DNA of 64,000 bases from an uncultured Rikenellaceae bacterium (GTDB taxonomy: Bacteria; Bacteroidota; Bacteroidia; Bacteroidales; Rikenellaceae). The stretch is taken from assembly GCA_944415565.1 (NCBI GenBank), contig CALYBQ010000006.1, positions 107,716 to 171,715 on the forward strand, read 5' to 3'. Position numbers and translations under genes: made by a program. The notes beneath the pieces were generated by a model, which searched no databases, was not told the origin of the DNA, and saw nothing but the letters and a program-made list of their open reading frames with translations. Below are positions 50,701 to 56,834 of this stretch, in pieces (position 1 is the stretch's first letter; every line of letters begins with the position of its first letter).

Positions 50701-52117
50701 CGCCGGGCGCTTCGCCGTATTGAGCCCGCATGTCGTCGATGAGTTTCTGCGGAAGGATGTCGGCCGCCCACTGTTCGAACTGCGATTTCTCTACAAGTGC
50801 CGGTTTACCCTCTTTCAGGAAAGTGTCGTAAGCCCCGAGTGCATACGGGCCGAGGACCGAGCCCTGACGTTGTATCATATCTTCGAGGGCTTTGACGCTG
50901 GACGGAAGCCCAGATACGTTGTAACCGCTGTTCTTCAGATGTACGAGCGTGTTGTAAAGCGACTGTACGCCTTCGATGCCGGCGGCCGAGAGTGCGCCCT
51001 TCCCAGCTCCCTTATAGTAGTATATTGCGACACGTTTCTCGCTGTTGGGTTTGCTTTGCAGACGGGTGAATTTCTCGACCATGCTGCAAAACTTCTCCGT
51101 ATGGCCGGGTATGGCGTCGAACAGTTTGAGCCCGTTGCGTTCGAATTGTGCTGCTATCGCGAAAGGCGCGATGGCGCCATCCAATTCCGGCATTACGACG
51201 CTCATGGATGTCAGTCCTCCCTGTTCCATCCCCTGCCGGTTGTCGAGCCATTTCTCGTACAGTTCGCTGACAGTTACGGGAGCAAATATGGGCACGCCGA
51301 GGTGCTTGAGCATTTCGGTCCCGCTTTCGCCTCCGCCCATGAGCAACCTTCCGTGAGGGCGGTTGATGATAAGGCTGGGTTTGACGTCGGCTATCATCTT
51401 CAGCTTTTTTGAACCGAACGAGTTGATGGGGAATACATTCAGCCCGCGCTTTTCGAGCGAGTTGATGATGGCTTCCATATGCTCCGAGTTGGAGTTCTGG
51501 TTGTTGATGTTGCCGGCCAACAGTACGATGTTGGGTGCACCTTCCTTATACTTACCCGAGTTCTTGTAGAATTCGAGGTATTGGTCGATGGTTGAGAAGA
51601 ACATGTCGTCGCCGAGGTGGAAGTAGTAGTCGGCGGGGACTATTACCGGTTCGTCATATTCGCCGTTGAAGGCTTTCTTGCCGTCGATCTTTGCACGGAC
51701 GTAATTGAACAGGCTGCGGTAGTTTTTTACGCTTCCGTTCTCGATCAGGGTGTTGACATATTCCTGCTCCACACCTTGCAGCGAATTGATGTCGGCGTTG
51801 TCGCTTTCGGTGGAGTATACAGCGACGCCTTTGGCTTTGGCCTTACGTATGGCGTCGAGGTGGCGCTGGTCGAGCGATACTCCGTGTATGCGGACGAGTA
51901 CCATGTCGTATTTCGTTATCTTTTCGACCTCGTCGAGATCGACCGGCGTTACCTTGACCCACGGGTTGTCGTTCGAGCGTATCATCTTTTCCACCATGAA
52001 ATCGGCGAAATTGAGCGTAGCTATGCGGGTGGGGGATATGAACCGTGCATACGCCCACCATCCGGCGAGCAAAACGACGGCTATGGCCGCAATAAGCAGT
52101 ATTCTTTTTTTCTTCAT
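47747..52117 (-). CDS. hmuS: HmuS, CobN/Mg-chelatase H-like heme dechelatase
   Basis: 1456 residues from the ATG at 52117, chosen because an unusually strong Shine-Dalgarno (AGAGGAGAAAAGG) precedes it; an ATG 30 bases upstream is possible. The body is a CobN-like chelatase large subunit: GTHGSLEFIPGKQ (about 545), YTISNIGEGVIAKRR, AERIFGGVNGNYGTGI and RSSNTWGPLSLDHVYEFMGG. A membrane helix lies at each end (about 4-20 and 1430-1448), both with Lys/Arg on the outer chain end, so by the positive-inside rule the body is periplasmic. A Gly/His/Arg and Ala/Gln-rich insert is at about 820-890. HmuS homologues are reported to remove iron from heme without breaking the ring; no CobS/CobT ATPases are nearby. 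Confidence 0.9.
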   Translation of the reverse strand: MKKKRILLIAAIAVVLLAGWWAYARFISPTRIATLNFADFMVEKMIRSNDNPWVKVTPVDLDEVEKITKYDMVLVRIHGVSLDQRHLDAIRKAKAKGVAVYSTESDNADINSLQGVEQEYVNTLIENGSVKNYRSLFNYVRAKIDGKKAFNGEYDEPVIVPADYYFHLGDDMFFSTIDQYLEFYKNSGKYKEGAPNIVLLAGNINNQNSNSEHMEAIINSLEKRGLNVFPINSFGSKKLKMIADVKPSLIINRPHGRLLMGGGESGTEMLKHLGVPIFAPVTVSELYEKWLDNRQGMEQGGLTSMSVVMPELDGAIAPFAIAAQFERNGLKLFDAIPGHTEKFCSMVEKFTRLQSKPNSEKRVAIYYYKGAGKGALSAAGIEGVQSLYNTLVHLKNSGYNVSGLPSSVKALEDMIQRQGSVLGPYALGAYDTFLKEGKPALVEKSQFEQWAADILPQKLIDDMRAQYGEAPGEYMGVERDDKKYIAVAQITFGNVAILPQPMAAVGENVEQIVHGVEGAPAYPYVASYFWTRNQFKADAMVHFGTHGSLEFIPGKQIALSDYDWTDALVGDMPHFYIYTISNIGEGVIAKRRSYATLIDHMTAPFMRSELYNDLSMLEDRVHRLEHMEEGPVKQNLVETVTEMARKQNILSALSIDSTKTLSEADLERIHIYLEEINASKVNDGLYTLGVPYTEEQLNNTARLMSIDPVRYALAEIDIAKGRIPADKLDNLAFISQRYNDKAEAAVSRMLRGEPFENVFKGLVSADDVQTLDKTLAKEKADADRMTAMMSRMMAQMSEPAVKKQKRFLDDNGNLIGADTLGGHRGKRSGGGGHPSWIPRPGYDEKSGDKNTGNDAAAKQEQAKAPSAMDRMAQAEPAGMTAIKSEKEMREEQLTNALKQLKTALEGASAHKGNLAASTRLEQKALTDALAGKYIAPSSGGDPIVNPAAVPTGRNFYSINPETTPSEEAWKVGKRLAESLLAAEFAANGKYPEKVSFTLWATDFISSEGATVAQILYLLGVEPMRDGFGYIRSLRLIPTAQLGRPRVDVVVQTSGQLRDIAASRLELINRAIAMAAEAQDADQDNYVRKGLLDAERLLLEKGFSPADARKYAGERIFGGVNGNYGTGIMGLVESGDKWESREQIAKQYINNMGALYSANGGDEWGEMREGVFEAALLNTSVVVQPRSSNTWGPLSLDHVYEFMGGLSAAVEQVTGNDPRAYFNDFRNTSRPKVQELKEAIGVETNSTVFNPKYISHMMNGEASAMEHFAETFRNTFGWNSMKPTAIDQHIWNKYYDVYVKDEYNLGLEKTFTQKNPYALQEMTAVMLEAARKDMWHASAAQLKDVAELHTKLVRENSAGCSGFICNNAKLRDFISSKVDKGTASEYNSSINDARQVRVEEEQADNSVVLKKDEQQQSQQTDQQSPDKKKTTKTVLYMGIAIVALLVVIALKRRKKIA

Positions 52118-52215
52118 TTTTCCTTTTCTCCTCTTTTCACGGGACATCCGGAGTAGTACCTCATTGCTGAAGCCCGCTCCGGATAACCCTACCAAACAAA
52201 ACTATTTATTACGGC

Positions 52216-52884
52216 TTACTTGCTGATTTCGAGTACGCGGAAACCTACCAGACCGTTGTCTGATGAGTGCGTATACTGTGTGAATTCTACTTTGTAGTAT
52301 TTCTGACCGTTGGCCGAGCGGATGATGTAGACGCCGTCGGGCTTGAGGTATACGGGAGGCATTTCCGGGCCGCTACCGTCGGGTTTCTGTTTGAATCTCA
52401 TCGCCCAGTATTCCGATTGTACCGATACGAACGGAAGTCCCATGCCGGTATAGGTCAACTCCTCGTCTTCTTCGAATACGGCGTCGGCCGGAACTTTCTT
52501 GATGTCGGCGAATGCTACTGTCGATGGGCACTGATAGATACCTCCCAACCCGTCCATGTCGTCACCGCTGTTGGTGCGGATGTAGTATTTGTAGATCGCG
52601 AAATCCCAGTTCGTCTCGGCGAACCATGATAGGTCGTCCGTAGTTGCCCTTGCGCCCGATTCGGTCGAAGTGTACGAAGCACCAGCCTCGAGTTCGTCAG
52701 ACGTATATTCGGCCTTGCCTGTGCCTACGACCTTACCTTCGGAGATTGAAAAATACTGCCATCCTGCGTAAGTACTCTTGATCGAATAATTTTTTGCTGC
52801 CGGATCGCCGCTTTTCTTGTCGTCGCTGCACGAAGAGAACGCTACTACTGCGAATGCTGTTGCCAGTAGGAAAATCTTTTTCAT
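52216..52884 (-). CDS. hmuY: HmuY-family heme-binding lipoprotein
   Basis: 222 residues with lipobox AFSSCS (Cys19) and the HmuY fold: WQYFSISEGKVVG (42-54), SWFAETNWDFAIYKYYIRTNSG (86-107), GIYQ, and YLKPDGVYIIRSANGQKYYKVEF (179-201). HmuY proteins take heme from host proteins at the cell surface and hand it to HmuR. Porphyromonas HmuY uses two His; here the mature chain has only His206, while Met110, 148, 162 and 175 are candidates for axial ligands, as in other Bacteroidota HmuY-like proteins. It lies between hmuR and hmuS. Confidence 0.85.
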   Translation of the reverse strand: MKKIFLLATAFAVVAFSSCSDDKKSGDPAAKNYSIKSTYAGWQYFSISEGKVVGTGKAEYTSDELEAGASYTSTESGARATTDDLSWFAETNWDFAIYKYYIRTNSGDDMDGLGGIYQCPSTVAFADIKKVPADAVFEEDEELTYTGMGLPFVSVQSEYWAMRFKQKPDGSGPEMPPVYLKPDGVYIIRSANGQKYYKVEFTQYTHSSDNGLVGFRVLEISK

Positions 52885-52941
52885 AGTTGTTAGTTTTTTA
52901 TTAATGATTTGTGATTTATGATACTGTATTGGTGAAATCTG

Positions 52942-55050
52942 TTATTTGAACTTGTACCTTATGCCGGCCAACCATTGGCGTCCGGGGTTGGTGAACGCAC
53001 GGTCCTTGAATCCGAATACGTTGTCGGCCTTGAGCGTTAACTCGAAAGTGTGTTTGTTGAGACGGAAAGGTTTGGTGAGGGTGACCTTCCATATCGAATA
53101 GGTTTTCGTTTTCTGGTCGCTAACTATGGTCGGCGAGTTCATGCGGCCTGCCAACTGAAGCGAGAACGGGCTGCGTGCGATTTTCCCGTTCCATGTAACA
53201 GAAGCCGTACCGCTGTTTTTCGGGTTCGATGCTATCTGCTTTTTAGTGTCGTTGTCTTTAGCGTCACAGAAACTGTAATTACCGCGCAGGACGATCTGGT
53301 TTATGATGGTGTACGTAAGATTGACGTCGAAACCCTGAATAGTGCTGCTGCTTACGTTCTTGTAGTGCTGCTCGTTCTGGTTGCCGTTTATCACCTGATA
53401 TTGTGTGATCTTGTCGTCTATATTGTTGTAGTATGCCGACACAGCGATGTTCAGGTTGCCGTTGTCGTACTCTGTTGACAATGAGGTGTAAAGACCTTTT
53501 TCAGCTTTGAGGTCGGGGTTGCCGTATATCCAGAACATTCCCTGATGGTCGAAATTGTAGTATAACTCCTTGATGCTCGGGGCTCTGAACGCGCTACCCA
53601 CGCCACCCCTGAATCTGAAGTCGCCGAGATCGTATTTAACGGCGAGCTTCGGGGAGAAGGCGCTTCCGAACTGCGAGTTGTTCGTGTAGCGTGCACCCAA
53701 TACGATGTCGAGGTCTTCGATAGGTTTGTATTCCGCCTGAGCGAACCCGTTGATGTCGTTGTTGTCTTTAGTGACTGGTTCCGAGCCGAGCGTTGTGCGG
53801 GCGTATATCTCTTCGTAGTTGAACTCCGCGCCGCCTACGAATTCCCATTTGTCGTTAAGCTTGTAGGTGTCTATGAGTTTGGACGATATGTAGCTCGACG
53901 TTTGGTCGCGCACATCATCCAACGATACTTCGTCCGATTTTTTATATTTGAAATACTTTTCGAGACTTACGCTCGCTCTCAACTCGTTGCTGGCGTCTTT
54001 AGAACGGACACCGCCGTTGAAGCCTGCCGAGATGTTGTGCGTCATCGTGTGGTACGGGTCGCTGCTCTCGGCGGTGTTGAATGTCTCGTGACGGAAGTAA
54101 CGGCCGTTGAGATGAAGGTCTATCTGGTTGGTGGGTTTGTAACCGAATTTCACCTCACTGCCCCAGTCTTCGTATTTGGCCGCGTAGGAATTGTTCTTGT
54201 CGTAGCCGTCAGAACTGTTGCGGAAACCTCCTGCACGGACGTCTATCTTTTCTGTTGCCGAACCTAAGTCTACACGGGTTCTCCACGTATTGTTGCTCTG
54301 GGCCGTCACGTTGGCGCCAGCTTCGAGTTTGTGTATCGGGTCTTTTGTGATTATGTTTATAACCCCTCCGACGGCGTTCGAACCGTAAAGCGCCGACGCT
54401 GCTCCGTTGAGAACCTCGATGCGTTTGATATTGTTGACGTCTATCTGGTCGAGGTTGATGTTGCCGCCTGCACCTTCGGATACGAGGCGTTCGCCGTCAA
54501 CGAGGATAAGTATGTAGCGGGAGTTAAGCCCTCGGATACGCATGTTGTTACCCATCGCGTTCTCCGTCATCACTATGCCGGGGATGTTGTCCTGAAGGGT
54601 TTCGAGCAGCGATGTGGAGCCGGCCTTTTCTATGTCGCGCTCGTTGATTACTGTCGTGAGTTCGGGGGCTTCAGACAGCCGTTTTTCGGTCCGAGTGGCG
54701 GTTACGACCACCTGTTCGAGTTTCATCCCTTCCTGAGATATACTTAGTGTGATGCCGGAAAGGTTGCCGTTTACGGTTACTTTCTTCTCGTCTTGCGAGA
54801 AGTCGGAGTAGTACATTGTCCTGAGCGTATATTCGCCGGCCGGTACGTTTTTGATCGTAAAGTTCCCGGAACGGTCGGTTTGTGCGCCGAGGTTGTTGTC
54901 TGTCGTAACGTATACGCCCATCAGCGGTTCTTTGCTCGAAGAGTCGATGACCTTGCCAGATATTGAGTACCTTTGCGTTTGGGCGGCAAGATCGCTCGCA
55001 CCGCACATCAGGGTAAACGCAGATAATAATAGTGAGACTATTTTTTTCAT
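52942..55050 (-). CDS. hmuR: HmuR-like TonB-dependent heme receptor
   Basis: 702 residues from the ATG at 55050. Signal peptide to about residue 24, a carboxypeptidase-regulatory-like domain (ISGKVIDSSSKEPLMGVYV, about 28-105), the TonB box region VVVTATRTEK, a plug domain, and a 22-strand barrel ending in RQWLAGIRYKFK. The heme-receptor signature is complete: FRAP (about 488-491), a His about 14 residues later in NFDHQG, and NPDL (about 511). It imports heme across the outer membrane with energy from TonB. It is the first gene of the hmu operon, unlike Porphyromonas, where hmuY is first. Confidence 0.92.
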   Translation of the reverse strand: MKKIVSLLLSAFTLMCGASDLAAQTQRYSISGKVIDSSSKEPLMGVYVTTDNNLGAQTDRSGNFTIKNVPAGEYTLRTMYYSDFSQDEKKVTVNGNLSGITLSISQEGMKLEQVVVTATRTEKRLSEAPELTTVINERDIEKAGSTSLLETLQDNIPGIVMTENAMGNNMRIRGLNSRYILILVDGERLVSEGAGGNINLDQIDVNNIKRIEVLNGAASALYGSNAVGGVINIITKDPIHKLEAGANVTAQSNNTWRTRVDLGSATEKIDVRAGGFRNSSDGYDKNNSYAAKYEDWGSEVKFGYKPTNQIDLHLNGRYFRHETFNTAESSDPYHTMTHNISAGFNGGVRSKDASNELRASVSLEKYFKYKKSDEVSLDDVRDQTSSYISSKLIDTYKLNDKWEFVGGAEFNYEEIYARTTLGSEPVTKDNNDINGFAQAEYKPIEDLDIVLGARYTNNSQFGSAFSPKLAVKYDLGDFRFRGGVGSAFRAPSIKELYYNFDHQGMFWIYGNPDLKAEKGLYTSLSTEYDNGNLNIAVSAYYNNIDDKITQYQVINGNQNEQHYKNVSSSTIQGFDVNLTYTIINQIVLRGNYSFCDAKDNDTKKQIASNPKNSGTASVTWNGKIARSPFSLQLAGRMNSPTIVSDQKTKTYSIWKVTLTKPFRLNKHTFELTLKADNVFGFKDRAFTNPGRQWLAGIRYKFK

Positions 55051-55077
55051 TGTATGATATTTTGTGATTGGTTGCTG

Positions 55078-55109
55078 CAAAAGTATCGTGTGTAATCAGG
55101 GTGGGCAAT
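55078..55109 (-). promoter_or_regulatory. Promoter of the hmu operon
   Basis: On the minus strand ATTG (55109-55106), a 20-base spacer and TACTTTTG (55085-55078), 28 bases before the hmuR ATG. One base differs from TTTG. No obvious Fur-like palindrome is seen by eye. Confidence 0.6.
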
Positions 55110-55253
55110 CGCTATGTGTAGGTATATTGAGCTCCCTGAGTCACGAAATATGGACAGTCTGCTTATGGCATGCTGTTGCGATGTGTCGCTCGTTCACTGA
55201 CTGCCGCGCAGGGTGTGGGTATCTGTCGGGCGTTTTATCGCAAATGTTAGGTA

Positions 55254-55284
55254 TTTGTCCGCGAGTGCGACTACATTACTTTTG
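55254..55284 (+). promoter_or_regulatory. Strong promoter upstream of the hemerythrin-LuxR operon
   Basis: TTTG (55254-55257), a 19-base spacer and TACTTTTG (55277-55284), an exact consensus. It would start a transcript near 55291, about 105 bases before the hemerythrin gene, running first through a terminator-like hairpin. Confidence 0.75.
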
Positions 55285-55306
55285 TATCCGTAAGCCAATA
55301 GATAGA

Positions 55307-55340
55307 GGGCCTTGGTCTAAATAAAGGCCGGGCCTTTTTT
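55307..55340 (+). terminator. Attenuator-like hairpin in the hemerythrin leader
   Basis: Three copies of a GGCC core: GGCCTT (55308-55313), AAGGCC (55324-55329) and GGCC + TTTTTT (55331-55340). The middle copy can pair with either neighbour; the second pairing or the first one followed by the T-run would end transcription. This arrangement fits a terminator/antiterminator switch or the end of a ~50-base RNA. Confidence 0.5.
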
Positions 55341-55370
55341 CTATGGAGCCCGAAGTGACTGATAATTTGT

Positions 55371-55378
55371 TATTTTTG
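55371..55378 (+). promoter_or_regulatory. Second -7 element, adjacent to the hemerythrin gene
   Basis: TATTTTTG, a match to TAnnTTTG, 16 bases before the ATG, without TTTG at -33. It could give a short-leader transcript that bypasses the hairpin. Confidence 0.4.
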
Positions 55379-55394
55379 TAGAAAAACAAGCAAC

Positions 55395-56090
55395 ATGAGC
55401 AGAGTAGGTAAATACAGGGCCTCGGACAAAATGGCTGATTTGGTGGTGAATAACTATCGCATCTTGTTAGTGATGAGCCGATTCGGTATAGCGTTGGGAT
55501 TTGCGGAAGATACCATAGACGAGGTATGCAGGAAGCACTGTGTCGATACCAATACTTTCATTGCGGTAGTGGATATGTTGTTGGACAACGGTATCGCAGA
55601 GCCGGACAGCTCTTCGTTGTCACCGGAGTCGTTGCTTATGTATCTGCACAATTCGCACGACTATTTCCTCGGTTTCCGTCTTCCGGGAATCAGACGCGAC
55701 TTGGTAGAGGTACTCGGAAAACCGCACGACAACCTGACGAAAGCCATAATGAAATATTTCGACGAGTATGTGGAGGAGGTGCGTAAACACATGGCATACG
55801 AGGAGGAGACGGTATTCCCGTACGTGCGTTCGCTGATTGCCGGTACGGCCGACGGCTCTTATAATATAGGTATATTCCATAAGCACCACGATCAGGTAGA
55901 GGCGAAACTTAAAGAGTTCAAGCAGATACTTATTAAGTACTATCCGGGTGACAGTTCCAACGAGATGAATAGTGTATTGTTCGATATATTCAATTGCGAG
56001 TATGATCTGGCTTCGCACAACGATATTGAGGACCGTTTGTTCACACCTCTCATACTCGACATGGAACACAAAATGACGCAGAACAAATGA
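55395..56090 (+). CDS. Hemerythrin-domain protein (ScdA/RIC-like)
   Basis: 231 residues. The N-terminal 70 residues are a small helical domain with an EVCRKHCVD motif, like the N-terminal domain of ScdA/YtfE. The hemerythrin bundle follows with di-iron ligands visible as His88 (HNSHDYF), His132 and Glu136 (KHMAYEEE), His162/164/165 (FHKHHDQ), and His208 with Glu212 (ASHNDIEDRLF). Such proteins sense or scavenge O2/NO or supply iron for Fe-S repair. Its end overlaps the LuxR-type gene by four bases, implying a coupled sensor-regulator pair. Cytoplasmic; no membrane segment. Confidence 0.9.
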   Translation: MSRVGKYRASDKMADLVVNNYRILLVMSRFGIALGFAEDTIDEVCRKHCVDTNTFIAVVDMLLDNGIAEPDSSSLSPESLLMYLHNSHDYFLGFRLPGIRRDLVEVLGKPHDNLTKAIMKYFDEYVEEVRKHMAYEEETVFPYVRSLIAGTADGSYNIGIFHKHHDQVEAKLKEFKQILIKYYPGDSSNEMNSVLFDIFNCEYDLASHNDIEDRLFTPLILDMEHKMTQNK

Positions 56091-56695
56091 GCAGGCCTGT
56101 CAGAATAACCATTGCGGAATCTTCCGAAATCATACGCCGGGGATTGGTGGCGATATTGAAGGCGATCGGGACCCTTCAGGCCGAGGTTAACGAGGTGAGC
56201 GACGCCGATCAGTTGAAGAACTCAATCAGTTGGCAGCGGCCCGACATACTCGTGGTCAATCCTTCGATGCTCAGTGTGCTGCCGTTGCAGCAGATAAAAA
56301 AAGAGGCGGCCGATACGGATATGAAATGTATTGCGCTGCAATCGTCGTTGGCCGACTCTTCGGTGACCCGTTCGTTCGACGAGGTATTCTCTATATACGA
56401 CACAGGCGAACAGATAAGCGACAAGCTGTCGCGCTTGATGGGAAAAACGGATGTGGACAAACGCCACGAATCGTTAAGCCAGCGGGAGAAGGAGGTCATC
56501 GTATGCGTGGTCAAGGGAATGACTAATAAGCAGATCGCCGACAAACTGTGCCTGTCGGCCCATACGGTTGTGACGCACAGACGTAACATATCGGCCAAAC
56601 TCGACATACACAGTACCGCCGGTCTCACAATCTATGCCATCGTGAATAAGTTGGTCGAACTGGACGAGATCGACCGGGCTGAGATTTCGGAATAA
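56087..56695 (+). CDS. LuxR-type regulator with degenerate receiver domain
   Basis: 202 residues. Residues 130-195 form a LuxR/NarL helix-turn-helix (LSQREKEVIVCVVKGMTNKQIADKLCLSAHTV...). Residues 5-120 have the receiver fold, but the phosphoacceptor position in PDILVVNPSM is Asn58 instead of Asp, and the acidic pocket reads Glu11-Ser12 in place of two Asp. Phosphorylation is therefore not expected. Overlap with the hemerythrin gene (ATGA) suggests control by protein contact or by oxygen/NO state of its partner. No histidine kinase is nearby. Confidence 0.88.
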   Translation: MSRPVRITIAESSEIIRRGLVAILKAIGTLQAEVNEVSDADQLKNSISWQRPDILVVNPSMLSVLPLQQIKKEAADTDMKCIALQSSLADSSVTRSFDEVFSIYDTGEQISDKLSRLMGKTDVDKRHESLSQREKEVIVCVVKGMTNKQIADKLCLSAHTVVTHRRNISAKLDIHSTAGLTIYAIVNKLVELDEIDRAEISE

Positions 56696-56716
56696 GGAAT
56701 CATGAAATCTGTTTGT

Positions 56717-56751
56717 AAAATGACGGACCTGCGCGCAGGTCCGTCATTTTT
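56717..56751 (+). terminator. Terminator of the hemerythrin-LuxR operon
   Basis: A perfect inverted repeat with 16 base pairs (56717-56732 with 56735-56750) and T-run, 22 bases after the stop. Confidence 0.85.
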
Positions 56752-56834
56752 GCAATCAATCAGCTGGCGGTTGTTTCCGTTCTGATTTTAAATTACTATT
56801 TTTATCGATTATCAAACCAAAACTACAATTCGTA

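Noticed and set aside
47747..52117. HmuS as a true cobaltochelatase subunit CobN for B12 synthesis
   Set aside because: Membrane helices at both ends, hmuR/hmuY neighbours and absence of cobS, cobT or other cob genes favour the HmuS role.
55051..55253. Cobalamin riboswitch or Fur box before the hmu operon
   Set aside because: No conserved B12-box-like core and no clear 19-base Fur palindrome could be seen by eye; the CobN-like gene is a heme enzyme, not a B12 gene.
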